Shown: positions 1 through 12,896 of the stretch, one piece after another
How the letters are laid out: every line of letters begins with the position of its first letter
How positions within the stretch are numbered: position 1 is the first letter of the stretch
Origin: Sipunculus nudus
Taxonomy: Eukaryota; Annelida; Sipuncula; Golfingiida; Sipunculidae
NCBI GenBank assembly: GCA_026874595.1
Contig: CM049309.1
Location: 43,661,079 to 43,725,078, forward strand
Length of the DNA: 64,000 bases
Reading direction: 5' to 3'
Notes under the pieces: generated by a model
What the model was told of the DNA's origin: nothing
The model's database searches: none
Seen by the model: only the letters and a program-made list of their open reading frames with translations
Program-made: the position numbers and the translations under genes

Positions 1-639
1 ACTCATATAATAAACCAAGACTAAATGATACATATTTGTGCAATAAAAGTATACTAGTCACCTGATCACAGACAAACGGTCCACTAAACCAGCCACAGCG
101 CCTGTTCTTATAACCTTCTATATATATATGGCCCACCGATCAGGAGTAAAATCTTCATTTCATTACCTCCAGACGACACAGTGATAAATTATCACACATT
201 ATCAGCTGGTTTATGCATGGTTTGTGTACTCAGTGACATTTTGGGCAATTTGATAATTTGGCAAGACAGATATATAAATCTGAAGTAATTGGTAGGGCCC
301 GTTTTAATGACCTTGATCATTAGAGCTGTCCTATCGTAACATCAGCAGGGCCTTTAATTTGGATCCATACCAAAGGAACAAGGTTATATGCAAACTACAA
401 AGCCTGTGAATGGGATGAAATCTCATCCAACCCTTTATTTATCTATTAACATTTACGTTTATATATACATACAGGCGCAGCTTCAAACACTATGGGCAAG
501 TGCATTAAAAATTCTAATGTACATTGTGATGTTCACACTTCCTTGGGACGTTTATATTATCTGACTGAACTGTTATAGGGATCTATTCCGATATCTGGCG
601 TCTGTTAACAAAAGAAAATCCCTTGAAACTTTCATAAAA
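1..639. other. No gene or repeat recognised
   Basis: AT-rich sequence without coding-like frames or clear repeats. Confidence 0.5.
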
Positions 640-886
640 ATAGGGCGTATAACGCCGATCCCACCGAACACAAGCTGTTAATACCAACGTATTTATCAAA
701 TTTGGGGATCCCGCCAAAATAATCACCAAAACACATTAAATAAAGACATCTGGCGGCAAGGAAGACGAACTAAAGTTTTGCAAAGGGCGTTTTGCATCCA
801 GTGACATTTACAGTGTACGCATGTATGTTCAACCAACCTTTTCAGGGACATAGTTTTAATGTTTGTCAACACTAACGCAATACGTG
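640..886 (+). repeat. Truncated copy of the TTAA-flanked element
   Basis: GGGGATCCCGCCAAAATAAT, then CATCTGGCGGCAAG, TTTGCAAAGGGCGTTTTGCA and AGTGACAT parallel 1021-1130 of the adjacent full copy, and TTTGTCAACA follows. This makes a head-to-tail partial dimer with it. Confidence 0.6.
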
Positions 887-1347
887 TTAAAGCGACCCAA
901 TCACTTTTTCTGACCTTTATAAACTTAAAAAAATGGAACTTTAATGAAAATAGCCCAGAAAAGGTGGATATCACCGCTGTTTTGGCTGTTTGTTTTGTTT
1001 ATATCAACGTGTTCATAATATTTCGGGGCCCGCCAAAATAATTAAAACAGATTCAACAAGGGCATCTGGCAGCAAGTTAGATAAGCCAGAGCTTTGCAAA
1101 TGGCGTTTTGCAACAAGTGACATACCTTTTCTACCTCCGCATTCATGCAACCTACCACCTTAGTTTACCTGTTTTCCCATTTGCATGTACAAATATATTG
1201 TTGATAAACAAGTTCATACATCCTTCACGAAAGCCTTATGAGAACTTTTCACAACCTAAATTACCCTTACATCATTTATATATACACAGAGGGAGCCAGA
1301 AATCACATAACATCTTTTTCAATAGGTAGGTGAATGGGCACCTTTAA
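887..1347 (+). mobile_element. TTAA-flanked inverted-repeat element, copy 1
   Basis: Bounded by TTAA at 887-890 and 1344-1347. The left end TTAAAGCGACCCAATCAC pairs with the right end GGTGAATGGGCACCTTTAA. No coding capacity, so it is non-autonomous. The TTAA duplication is compatible with piggyBac-type insertion; the family assignment is inference. Confidence 0.65.
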
Positions 1348-2481
1348 CTTACAGCTTGTATAGATAAGCAAGCTTACACATCCGTCACAGAGGCGTTATA
1401 AGAAACTTTCATAGCAGGAATTACTACAGTTCATTAATATGTACGTAGAGTTAGTAATAAATCATATAAACTCTACTGAAAAGAAAGGTGCACAGCTGGC
1501 TTTACTCTGCCATTGCTGCTGATAAGTGCTTAGACGGGTAGCGCATTTTGAACTCCAGTACTCGATATAACGCATTTACCCAACTCAGACTCGGGAACCC
1601 GTTACCATATAGGAAGACATATATGATATCTAAACTTTGAAAAACTCACAACGTGGGCGGGGATTAGGGTCTTTTTCTTGTATGATCCGTATACTGAAAG
1701 GACACAGGAAATATTTATTTTGGTAAAATATGACCATATAATTTTTTTTTAAATGTCAAAAAGTGCAGGTCTATAAGAATACTTAGGTCCTAGCTAGAGT
1801 ACTCGGTTAGAATGACTGAGACTAGAGTACTCAGGCACACTTTGCAGCCCTCCTGAAAGAACAACTAATATTGCCTAAAGTTTTATAACATATTTTGTAA
1901 CTTCTTAATATTTTGTCTTAAATGGACCAATGGCTCGCCCTTCGGAAAACTGTAATGTAAATTCATTAAGAACATTTTGGGATCTTGAACAAAAACCGAA
2001 AATAGACAGCATTTAAAACTTTATGTTTACAAAGACGTCGCTTTATGATGGATTTTGAATGACAATAATGTCACTGCAATGAGGTCAAAAAATCAAGTAC
2101 ACAAGGATACGCTTCACAGTATATATTGTTATTCTGTTTTCAGTATATTATAGAAGAAACATATAATATTACATATCGATGGAATTTAGTGGGAAGTTGG
2201 GCCATGACTGAAGAAACGATTAACAAAATGGTGCTGATCGGGTGTATTTGTAACATATATCTCGGAGAACCAAGCGTGGGTGGTGGTATGCGCTTTCTGA
2301 GGGCATTAAAAAAAATGAAACGTTAAATTCCTGTCCATCTGTTCCATCATCTGTCCCTTCCTTTGCATGGGTAAATTACTTTGAAAAAAATTAATCAATA
2401 AATTTCTTGTGTAGAGGTAACGGGCTTGAGCCCAGAATGGATGATTTTTTTTTCTGTTTATTAGTCTAGGTCACACTTAAA
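1348..2481. other. No gene recognised
   Basis: AT-rich. Around 1795-1840 there are short inverted AGAGTACTC motifs like those in the hAT-like element at 25897, possibly a decayed relative. Confidence 0.4.
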
Positions 2482-2482
2482 T

Positions 2483-2693
2483 CAGGCGCGGATCCGGGGG
2501 GGGGGGGGGGGGGGGGGGGAGTCGAACACCCAACCCCACCCTTTCGCTCTCAACCAACGACCATTTTTTAGACAAATCTTATGCAGGTCGAGCCTCCCCC
2601 CCCCCCCCCCCCCAACCAACGACTTTTTGAAGACAATCTTTATGCAAGACACCCGTTGACCCTTCCCTGCAAAAAATCCCGGATCCGCGCCTG
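2483..2693. mobile_element. Short inverted-repeat element with G and C tracts
   Basis: Terminal inverted repeats CAGGCGCGGATCCGGG (left) and CCCGGATCCGCGCCTG (right) bound about 211 bp. Inside are a ~24-nt G run, a ~17-nt C run and two copies of a CAACCAACGAC...GACAA(T)CTTTATGCA unit. No coding capacity. Confidence 0.75.
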
Positions 2694-3490
2694 AAAATGA
2701 TGTTAGCGTAATAACTTGTAAATAATGTGTGACATTCTCTATTCTCACTACTTTTGATGCACCACATGAAGGGCTACGTCAAGTTTGAATACGTTAATAT
2801 AGTAATTATTACCCTGCTGCAGTTTTCAAGGCCACACAGGGGTAACTGTTTGTTACTGATATTACACTCATGATCAATTTAAATGGTGCCCCTCAAGCTT
2901 CCCATTGGTATTCAAACCCTTTTCTGTAACTACTTTTATGAGAGGCTGATGAAAATCGGTGTGTTCGACAGATCAACTTTTTTTGTAGAATAAATATTTA
3001 TTTCACTTGTGCCTTTCATGGAACTGCGAAATGTTAATTTAACATTACTGGGTAATATAAAGGTGGAAAGACTATCTTTTAAAATATGTAATATAAGTAC
3101 AATAATCTGACCTGCTAACGATTGTACATTTCTTTGACATATTGCCGGCCTTTCTCGCATATATGGTGTATACTCCATCGGGTTTGAAGATAGCGGAAGT
3201 TAACGATAACCCACATTTCTAGCAGATATATACATTACATCATGGAGTTATAATATAAAACTTCTTAATTACATCTAACCTGTCAGTATCCTCAGAAACT
3301 ATGTGTATATATGCGTTTGGTTGCTTCCCACATTAAATCATATTCTTTTTGCGCACTATTGAAACTCTAAGATCATCATGTATGCATGTTGTCAGGCGAG
3401 TGTTCCAGGAATTCTCAAGGAATGCTTGACCGAATTTTCCTATCAGTCGTGTTAATCCAGGGTTTTATATAATAATATTAATATACCCCT
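2694..3490. other. No gene recognised
   Basis: AT-rich sequence with no coding-like frame or repeat that I can name. Confidence 0.4.
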
Positions 3491-3502
3491 AAAGTCATCC
3501 CC

Positions 3503-3590
3503 TATCTCTCTCTCTCTCTCTCTCTCTCCCTCTCTCTCTGTCACACACACACACACACACTCACTCACGCACACACACACACACACGAGT
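3503..3590. repeat. CT/CA compound microsatellite
   Basis: Runs of TC followed by runs of CA with small interruptions. Confidence 0.9.
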
Positions 3591-3651
3591 ACTACACAGG
3601 TCACGAAAGTATCATGAGCATGTAATATTTGTTTATGGACGTTTGAAATTG

Positions 3652-3654
<3 letters not shown>

Positions 3655-3721
<67 letters not shown>

Positions 3722-3806
3722 GTGGTATAGCTTGTTAGTCTGTAGTAGAATTATAGGTAAAAAGAACGAATGACGCCTTTTAGATAGACTAACTTGTTTA
3801 TTAACA

Positions 3807-3872
<66 letters not shown>
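3655..3872. repeat. Two AT microsatellites
   Basis: (AT)n at about 3655-3719 and again at 3811-3872, separated by ~90 bp of unique DNA that contains TATAGCTTGTTAGTCTG. Confidence 0.9.
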
Positions 3873-3874
<2 letters not shown>

Positions 3875-3899
3875 ATGTGAGTAAAGTAAATGAAAGGGA

Positions 3900-4390
3900 C
3901 ACCCACCGTGTATATGAGGTGATGGTTGCGAGGAGGCCGCGTACGTTAGACTGAGCGATTGTAATCCCGCTGGCAGTTTCCGTGCTTGCTACAATGCCCC
4001 ACTATTTTAGGCGGAAACTCTCCCTTTTTACCAATAAAGCCAGAATATTATAAAGTCCCCGTGGGCGGAGCATGCGCTGTTAGCACAAAGCGGCCGGTGT
4101 ACATGGCTTCCTTGCATGGCGGGTTCCCTGTCTTCTCGCCCACTTATTTTAACCAAATTGTCATATATTAACCATTGTGCATCAGCGAGACACCGGCCAC
4201 GCTCGGCCGAGCAGCGCGTTTGAACCATTTGGTATAGCAAAGCCAATGCAAGCAGCCCTGAGAGGTCAGATGATCCGTTACACATAGAAGTAAGCGAGTA
4301 CTACAAAGACCGCCGACTGCCTGCCATACAACCACCGACACGCGATGAGGCTCACGTTACTATATACATCAAATACAGACAGTCAGATGG
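3900..4390. other. CpG-richer patch, possible promoter
   Basis: Many CpG dinucleotides compared with the AT-rich surroundings (GAGGCCGCGTACG, AAGCGGCCGGTG, CCACGCTCGGCCGAGCAGCG). An inverted GCCGGTGT/ACACCGGC pair lies at about 4091 and 4188. A 61-residue plus-strand frame and an 85-residue minus-strand frame overlap here; neither is recognised. Confidence 0.35.
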
Positions 4391-5341
4391 AGATTTAACT
4401 ATTTATACTGCCCTTTAATCAGCACTTGCTGTCGTTGATTTATTATTAATTAGTAATACTAGTATATAATTATTGCCAGGGATAGAAACTGCTGTGGCAA
4501 GAAATTCTGAATTCTTAGTCTGACAGTTCAATGTGCTGTGCATGTACATACTTTGCGCCTTTTGGTACAAAGCTTAGATTCCCGCACTGGTGCGCTAAAG
4601 GTTCATATGTCTCAGGTATTCTTATATGTTAAATATCTCCAGGATCGCTTCATCATTCACGATGACAGGACTTCGTCGATTGTGACAAAGGACGTCTAAA
4701 CAACGGATTTGTTCAAAGATATTTTGCACGTTTATTAAGTATATGATTTATCAGGTTGAAAGATGACCTTGATTTCGACACAAACCGGTTCAAGTACCCA
4801 TTATAAAGTTTACCTGACTGTTAATTTAACGTTAACTTTAAAAGTTTATTTTTTTTGCACCACGTTTTCTTAAGCTTGTATTACAGTAACCGATTACAAA
4901 CGACGTATATATAACAATAAAACACACACAGAACAGCATATATACACATAAAGGTATTGCGTTTTAATTAAGAATGTTTTACAATCCTGATGTACAGGAT
5001 CAAGCCATATTTAACAAACTTGACCGACCAAACACAACAGTCAATATGGAAGGCCTCGTCCCTAAACATGCATATTTGTACACGTTTAAGATTAGAGAAT
5101 GACAAACTATTAATGAAGTTTTGGTGCAAAGAAAATATCTCCTGGCTGCAAGGACAGTTTTATTTAAAGGACATCAGGCACATCTCTACAGTGGTCTGTA
5201 AATTGATCATGTACCTTTCTGGTTATTAGCTCATGACGAAAAATACATATTAATTGTACATCATTGGTTCTCCAAGATACAGTATACATGGCAGGGATGG
5301 ATCAAGGATTTTGGAAAGGGGGGGGGGGGGGGGGGGGGGGG
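4391..5341. other. No gene recognised; G tract at the right end
   Basis: AT-rich. Near 5290 GGATGGATCAAGGATTTTGG runs into a ~22-nt G tract, resembling the start of the repeat at 20796. Confidence 0.4.
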
Positions 5342-5842
5342 GCTGTGAGTCATGATGCAAGTCATAATAGAACACCCATTCTAAGGGTCGGATCAAAATA
5401 TTTGCTGTGTGGTAGTATTTGAAATCAGAGGCTTATATGGTCGTGTTATATATTTGCTAAATAATGATATAAAAAAATGTTGTTACAAATAATTAATTAC
5501 ATTGGTTATCTCCTTTCTTCCGTATGGCACCGATTCACACAAAGTTGTCAAGCCATCATGACGGACGCAGAGACAAACTTTCCGAGTAAAACCAGCCTCC
5601 TTATTAATAGCTGTTACATGAATATACGTAAGTCAACCGGGAATGTAATTCCCCAACAGAATAACGTCACTTTATGTCTTACTTGGGAAAAATGACAGTT
5701 CGACAAGCAGATGAAAATGAAAAAGTACTGTTATCGTTCACATCTGCATGTACTCGTATGGATGCGAACCGATTAGCTTGTACTGCCACCCCAACGTTTT
5801 CATTTAATTAAAATTCGACGTTTGGGTGGCAGGCTGCCGCTA
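5342..5842 (-). mobile_element. Short deletion derivative of the 11-bp-TSD element
   Basis: Both ends match, in inverse orientation, the larger element at 49430-52174. CCCATTCTAAGGGTCGGATC is shared at one end, and GCCACCCC...GACGTTTGGGTGGCAGGCTGCCGCTA corresponds to the other (TAGCGACAGCTTGTCACCCC). About 0.5 kb against 2.7 kb. A hairpin with arms GCCACCCCAACGT and ACGTTTGGGTGGC lies at the end. Confidence 0.7.
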
Positions 5843-8800
5843 TGTCTAACCCCGGACGACTGATAGGAAAACTTGAAAAAGGTCCTCATGTTCGGAAAAG
5901 GGGAGGGTCCAAGAACAGATCAACTACCTGCAACTACTCCGGTATACTTTGACAGACGAAATATAGGAAGAGAAGTTCAAAATTAATATTTTATTTAATT
6001 GAAGAATCAATAAAAGAATTGCACACTTTGATTTGTAAGGTCACGATTGTTACACCTAAATTTTACAACACCTATTTGCCGTATGTCATCATATATATTT
6101 GTATTTGGTTAATGTATAAAAACACAAATACTGAAAAAGATCACGGTAAATATATTTTAATATTATATTATTATTATAATAATTATTATATGGCTTATAC
6201 AGGATACACTTTGGGCAAATATTAAAAAAGGTTATACCGTAATAAATATAAGCAAATGTATGTAAATATACGTTTTCTACATTAGTGATTTCATTGAATT
6301 TATATATTCAGATAAATATTAAACTGAAATCAAGCAATCCTAGTAAATTTCTGATTTGTGTAATCAGTCTTCTTCCGTCACTTCAGGTTGTTCATCTGGG
6401 TCCTTTGTTTCTTCCTCTTCTGAATCTGAATTTAGACAGACGAGATATCCGACCTCAAAATAATGGACCTGCTAACAATGCTAGATTATAAACTGTTCAA
6501 CCAATGTGCCCCCATTGAAATTTCCTCATTAATCGCTCACTTAATTATATGCCAATCTAACTTTGACAATTACATCCCTTACAATATTCATGACACTAAG
6601 CCAAAAACCAGCAGCAGGAATTATATTTTGTACAGTTCTTTGAGCATGTGATCTATGACTGAAACTATATTGATTAATTTTGTTGTATATTTTATTTCTG
6701 TGTCACAATGACAAAAAGTTGCAAAACTTTCAAAACTAAATTTACTCTTACTCTTATCCATTTAAATCTGTCATGTAAGACATTTATCAGCTGCAAACAT
6801 AATCAATGCCAAAGAATCCCATATTTTATTTAACACAAATTTGTTTATATTACATAGCGTCTATTTCGGCCTGAGTTTTCGACTACCTTGCATTTTAGTA
6901 TACATAATGTTACCTACACGTGTGACATGGATATATGTTCTAGCATAGGGCCAAGAATCAGACCAATAAGAGTTTATATCCCGGTGTAATCAAACCAACA
7001 AGAGCGGGTATGGCATGTTTAAAATTCGGGCTGGTTGCACAATGCAATAACAGTGGTCTGATTACAGTTTTGTGCTCTATGCGCACCCTGTTGTTCCTGC
7101 CCGGAGAACCTTGTCGTAGAGAGCAGCGGTTACACGAATCAATGTCTGGGACGACTGCAGTGTATAACCGCTCCGTAAGAAGCATCAAGACGTATGGGAA
7201 AAGCTAATATAAAATGAATCTTGGATGGCAGGTTCCATTTATGTTCAGCTTCTCATGATATAGATTGTTATAACTCCATATTGACGCTCTATTTCAATTT
7301 AATGAAAGGGAAGTCTTTGCCTCCAGCAATTATTTATCTCGGTAATTTATCGCAGGATGTACGGATCATGACATGAGAAAAGCTTTTTAGGCCATTCTAA
7401 ATTGCTAAGCACAAATACCACTCGTAACACAAAAGCCAAAACATAGCCTAAGGACCCAATGGTTGGTTGTGAACATTTTTTATATGACAATATACTAAAA
7501 GCACAAGTGACCCATTGGTCATTATGCTCAGCTGACAAGCATGACCTGTGATATTAGGAGACAAAGCTAACATAAACGACATTAAATAGTCAAACTTTTT
7601 TACATTTTTTGTTCAAATTGTGAAGGATATAAATATATATGTCAAGTTAAAAAAAATACAAATAAATGATTGTCTGTGGCCTAATATAAGATTGCTGAGT
7701 TAATACGAGACATGACTGACACATGTCAGTCTCACAATTGCCATTAAATATGTTTTAAAAACCACCACTGTTGTGACACACAGGTTTACGCTATTTAAGA
7801 TCGAAATGCAATATCAGTGCAATAAATCACTAGATGCATCTTGATGAATTTAAACTAAAAATGGACCTATCGTAAAGAAATTTCATTAACATGGATCATA
7901 TTCTTGAAGATCTCTTTAGATATATCTTGTTAAAGCTTTGCAGGGTTACAGGCACATATATCGCGTTAAAAGACATAATTTCAATTTGAACATACACAAT
8001 TTCAAGATGGCAATGAGCATACAAAAATTGCATAGTTTGTCCTAAATATCCGTAACTGGATGGAAGATACTCAAATAGGACCTCGGTATGTCCAGTGTTC
8101 CAAGAGGGCTGCTTGACATGCAAACATCCAAAGGTTGGTCTGAAAGGCCGTAACATAATGCTCGCAGAAAGAAACCTATGATCACTGCCTTGCCGCCACA
8201 GAAAGTTGGGTAGCACATATTCTCCCAAAGGGGCGTTTCACATTTAAAAATTTCACGAAGGGTCTTAAGATACACCCACGAAAGGAAATCTAAGAATGCT
8301 GCCAGGCGGCCATGCATATTTGATTTAATATAGGTCTGACATAGGATTACCCACATGAAAAAAAAAAAAACTAAAAATTTCACACCAACACCTAGAACAG
8401 TCCTTGGGATGCGTCCGAAAAGAAAATTAAGATCGCTGTCTGACTGCTTTAATGGATTTCTGACGGATCCGAAAATTCAATGGCACACATGCTCCATTGG
8501 AGACCAAGAAACAGCTAACATTTACCATAAAAAGCTGAAACCGTTCTTTTGATAATGCTGGCTTGTGCATGACGTTGAAAAGTTTAAACAAACTTTTTGG
8601 TCCCACGGTCAATATGCCAGTAACATTTTCCTATGACAGCTAAAGTATTTATTATATATTCCGGCCTTTTGTATTATGTTTTATTTTACAGACAAATCTT
8701 TATTTCTTAATTCTGAAAACGTTTGTTATTGATTAGTTACACTAAAACCATATTACAAGCCGAAATGCCAAAAAAAAAAACCCCACCATTTTAAAGGGCC

Positions 8801-9187
8801 AAAAAAGCAGGTCACACATGTAAAAAAAAGGTGGCATCGTTAAATTGGCCATATTACATGTACACAAATCTGAGGGACGGCCGACGAAAAACATGCTCCC
8901 CGCCCTGTCCATTGCTCACAGGTAAGGTTAGACGTTTCTTTACCGACCACTAGAGTGAGTTATGGCCCATAGTGACCCATTAGTCAGACAGAGACATATT
9001 CCCCTTCCATGTTTAGCAGGGTTGATTTCTCTTTTAATTAACACGCATATACGGTAGGGTTTTAGTCAAGTCCTCATTATCCCTGTCCGAGTGCATGTCC
9101 TCTTGCAAGCCACTGGAGTCAAAGTCAGAGTCGGAGGCCAAATCATCTTTAATTAAAGCACCTTAAAATTCAGATTATCAAGTGTAT
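5843..9187. other. No gene recognised
   Basis: AT-rich DNA. Overlapping frames of 60-113 codons at 7010-7207 and 7896-8383 on both strands match no family I know and lack splice context; treated as chance. Confidence 0.4.
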
Positions 9188-9600
9188 TTAAGTAAGCTTA
9201 CGGGGTAGAGCACAGGACTCAAAGCCGGGAGATCGTGAGTTCGAATCTCCGCAGTGGCGGTGAGATTTTTTACTTGTCGGCCCCCACCCAGGGTGAGCGC
9301 TCTACAGGCTTAATGGGAAGGCCGTGTTTCACTCAAAAACGAATGCGCCTTTTGGGAGTTCCTCGGTGATATGACCCAGCATTGGGGACGGTTACGCACC
9401 CAGGACCCGCAGGTGCAGTAGTCATCGGGCCTGGTTGACGCCAGGATATAAAATGAGAGGAATCGTGTGATACTGTCCTGCCACGTAGTACGAAACCGGA
9501 ATGGAATTCTGCAGATGTACATATACGTATAGTTAAGTTGCCATTAAAAAAAGGAGGCGGTTACCTCCACCAAAACATTATTTAAAAAAACTAACAAAAA
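9188..9600 (+). mobile_element. tRNA-derived SINE, copy 1
   Basis: Head with GGGGTAGAGCACAGGACTC and B-box-like GAGTTCGAATCTC, then a body shared with the copy at 43576 (GCCGTGTTTCACTCA, GCAGGTGCAGTAGTCA, ATATAAAATGAGAGGAA, CGAAACCGGAATGGAA). It ends with a GGAGG/CCTCC hairpin (9553-9568) and an A-rich tail. The first tRNA-like bases (A box) are diverged, so it is an older copy; no clear target duplication. Confidence 0.85.
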
Positions 9601-9751
9601 TGTTTTACTTTAATATTGAATTGTATTTCACTTCCAGAGTAGAGACTAAATTTGGTACAAACTTGTCTTATTTGTCATTAGTTCTCGGATGTAAACCCTA
9701 GTGAATGCTAACCCCTATGCATGGTGGAATTTTCTAAGCTGAATGTCAGGC

Positions 9752-9895
9752 TTAACACGAGTTTTTCCTCTGCTGGACTGGACATGGACTAGGCCTGATT
9801 TTTCGAGACCTGCTCTCCGAGTCCCTCAAATCCATGTCAAAATCCCTGAAATAAGTGGACACGAGTCCAAGTTCGGACTAGTCCTACATCACTGA
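9752..9895 (-). repeat. Fragment of a GGACT-rich, hAT-like element
   Basis: On the minus strand it begins CAGTGATGTAGGACTAGTCC and has repeated GAGTCC/GGACTCG motifs, resembling the ends of the element at 25897-26285. No partner end was found. Confidence 0.35.
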
Positions 9896-12405
9896 TATAC
9901 GTCATTCCAACGTCACCCTTCAGCTTCCGCACTGTACTTTAAAGAAGCCCTGATCTAGCTTTATATAAGCTACTTTGTCGATAAAGTTGACATTAATATA
10001 TTAAGAAAATGAACATTACGAGTATGAACACACGTAGGCCGGTGTTATATTGCCTTTGTACAAACTACACAAACAAGAAGCGCAGTAACACGGACACAGT
10101 AAGTAGGGTTATTCGAGTAAGTATAGGGCTGTCAGGAGGGTAGCCCGCAGGCTCACCAAGAGAGCGCCACCGTGCGTCTGTGTAAGACACTATCAGGAGG
10201 ACTATCAGAAAGGATTATATTCCAAGGCGTATGAACTTTCTAATGTTCATCCGAGTACAAAAACAGCATGACTGAGCTTCCTTTAACAGTAATGACAAAC
10301 CTATGTTAGCAAAAGCTTTTATTAAAGATATACATAATAAACATGAATGAAGTAGAAACAGTACAAATAAACGTTATGAACGAGACAGCCTTGGGTACAT
10401 ATCTGCAATCTTAAACATCTGTTTTTTACATTTCGCACGCCCGACTAGACGTTGTGCAAATGTGCGTAATTTTTGGCCTACTGTTTTAAAAGTTAACACA
10501 TCATAAAGAATCTGAACATTGTAGAATAACCGCTGAAACAATCTTTTAAATCACAGGCGACATTTATATAAGAATTTTAGTTAAGAACTGAAATAAAATC
10601 AACAATATAAGAATAATTTATCGATTTATAATATAATAAAAATTTTGACTAGTATTTTCAATCAAATCCGAATGTGTTTTCCCCGAACCGAACTAGTTAT
10701 TTTAATAAATTCATTTCACAGAGGAAAGACGTAGTTATGTAGAAATGTTATTTAACCATATTCGGATTCGAAAACATAACATTAACTAACACCTGTATGT
10801 AGTAATTTAAATAACAGATGCAATATTAAAGTTAAATAACAGCACAGCCATTTACTAACAATATTCCTAGCTAAAACATCATCAATAATATGTCATGGAT
10901 TATTCTCATATAATATAGCATATTGTTACAAGAGCACCAGAACTTGAATCTTTACCTTCAGGTGTATCTCTATAACATGTAATCCTATCTATTCATCGCT
11001 TTAATGTACATTCATGGAAGACCTGGGCATTATTTCAACAAACACATATCAAATCTATAGAAGAAAAAATGTCTGCAAAAAGTCCTGTATAATATATTGT
11101 CAATATAATATACTGTCAAATATTTTTGGCCTTTCTGATTGCTGATTTTTGTTTTCTACTGACCAGTACAGAAAAGATCATTGAAAACTAGAAATACTTA
11201 GTTCTAAACTCATGGCAGAAACAATGCTTGTAGCTTCTAAGATAAACATATCGTGAAATATCTAAATGAGTAACAGCCAATGTTTATATGATCATGTTGC
11301 TTGGGAGTTTTATATTTTACGAATAAACAGTCAAAAATGTTAAACACAACATAGTATTAAGTAAACAGGTTTTGCTTGAACAATACCCAGCTATTTGGGC
11401 AAATGATGACACTATATGCAATGAATCTTACATCTATAAGATGAATGGATATAAATTCATTCAAATAAGTCATTCATAAAAGCCCTTCAACACAGGAAGT
11501 ATTCTGAGTGTATAACTACCTTAAACTGGTTGTAAAGAGCAGAAGCATGCAATAGCTTGTTAGTTAAAAGCATATCATAAAATACTATTAGGATGTCGGT
11601 TACATTTCCTTCTAAATACCTTTATCAGAAGCACTTGCCTAATAAAATCTGGAACATTTTCTGGGTTGACTGAAATCTGGTGGTTGTTTTTGTTATTATG
11701 TTCACTGGCCTGACATCTGGTGACTGATTTTGTTACTAAATTACCTAGATATTTGATGTACCTGTCCAGACCACTTCATCTTGAAATAATTAATAATCAA
11801 GTGTTATCTATGCCATTTCTTCCATAGAACTAAACCAGCAGAATAAATTGGTTCATGCAAAAGCAGCTTAGCTAATCAAAAACACATTTAAAACTGCCCC
11901 ACAGGCCTATCACTATTGTTTTTTTTCTAAATCTGAATGGACTGAAATCACACAAGTGCTACGTTTGTCCAAAATGAATATATAGGAAAAGTAAGTTCTC
12001 AACATTTACAAAAATACTTCGAAATATGGAATGAATGTATAATCAGCACCAGTGTCACAACTCAGCTAAAAAGTTATTTCCTATAATACCACTTTGCTAA
12101 AATCAGTTAAAAAGTTTAGACGGTGTGGTTTGTTTCCACATTAGTCCGGCTTGACTACACCTTGTCCATAAAGATGTTATTATTTTATTACCTGACGTCT
12201 GTATAACTGTATCAAATAAGGCACACATTTACAAAAATTTTGCTAACACACTGTAAAATATATTAAAATAACCCCGTCACCTTCCTGGGACAGCAGTAAG
12301 AATACAGAGCACCATAAAAACTATAAGGAATTAAAATTATTCAGGAAATATTGTACAGTAGGATCCAAGGACTAAGGAGATAAGTAAAATATGTAGTGAT
12401 ATGGT
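9896..12405. other. No gene recognised; possibly 3' flank of EndoU-like gene
   Basis: Largely repeat-free AT-rich sequence. Its position after the minus-strand gene and an AATAAA at 10318 allow a long 3' UTR, but nothing shows it. Confidence 0.25.
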
Positions 12406-12896
12406 TTAAAGGTGTCCAATCACCTACCTTTTGAAAAAGAATTTATATTATTTCTGGCTTCTGGTGTAAATATGAATAATATAAGAGTAATTTTGGTTGT
12501 GAAATGTTCTTATAAGGCCTTTGTGAAGGATGTGTGAACTTGTTTATCAACATTATGTTTGTAAACACAGCAATGTATACAAACGGGAAAAAAAAGTAAC
12601 CGAAGTTGGTACATTGCATACTGGCCCAGGTATACACCATGTGGAGGTAGTAAGGTCACTTGTTATAATATGCCATTTGCAAAGCTCTGGCTTATTTGAC
12701 TCACTGCAAGATGTCCTTGTTAAATTTGTTCTGATTATTTTGTCCCCCCCCCCCCCCCATATAATTTACACATTGATATAAACAAAACCAGCAGCCTGTG
12801 TGCGGTGATATCCACGTTTTCTGGCCTATTTTTTATGAAAGCTCCAAGAGATTACCTTTAGTTTATAAAGGTCAGATAGGTGAATGGGCCCCTTAA
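12406..12896 (-). mobile_element. TTAA-flanked inverted-repeat element, copy 2
   Basis: Inverted relative to copy 1. Flanked by TTAA at 12406-12409 and 12893-12896, with ends AGGTGTCCAATCACCTACC and GGTGAATGGGCCCC. Interior shares TTTGCAAAGCTCTGGCTTAT (complement of AAGCCAGAGCTTTGCAAA in copies 1 and 3) and AAGGATGTGTGAACTTGTTT. A C tract occurs at 12745-12758. Confidence 0.75.

Noticed and set aside
3655-3872. Centromere-like or origin-like AT DNA
   Set aside because: Ordinary AT microsatellites of about 60 bp each.
7896-8383. Two overlapping minus-strand frames of 110-113 codons
   Set aside because: Different frames of the same stretch, low-complexity ends, no family resemblance and no splice context.
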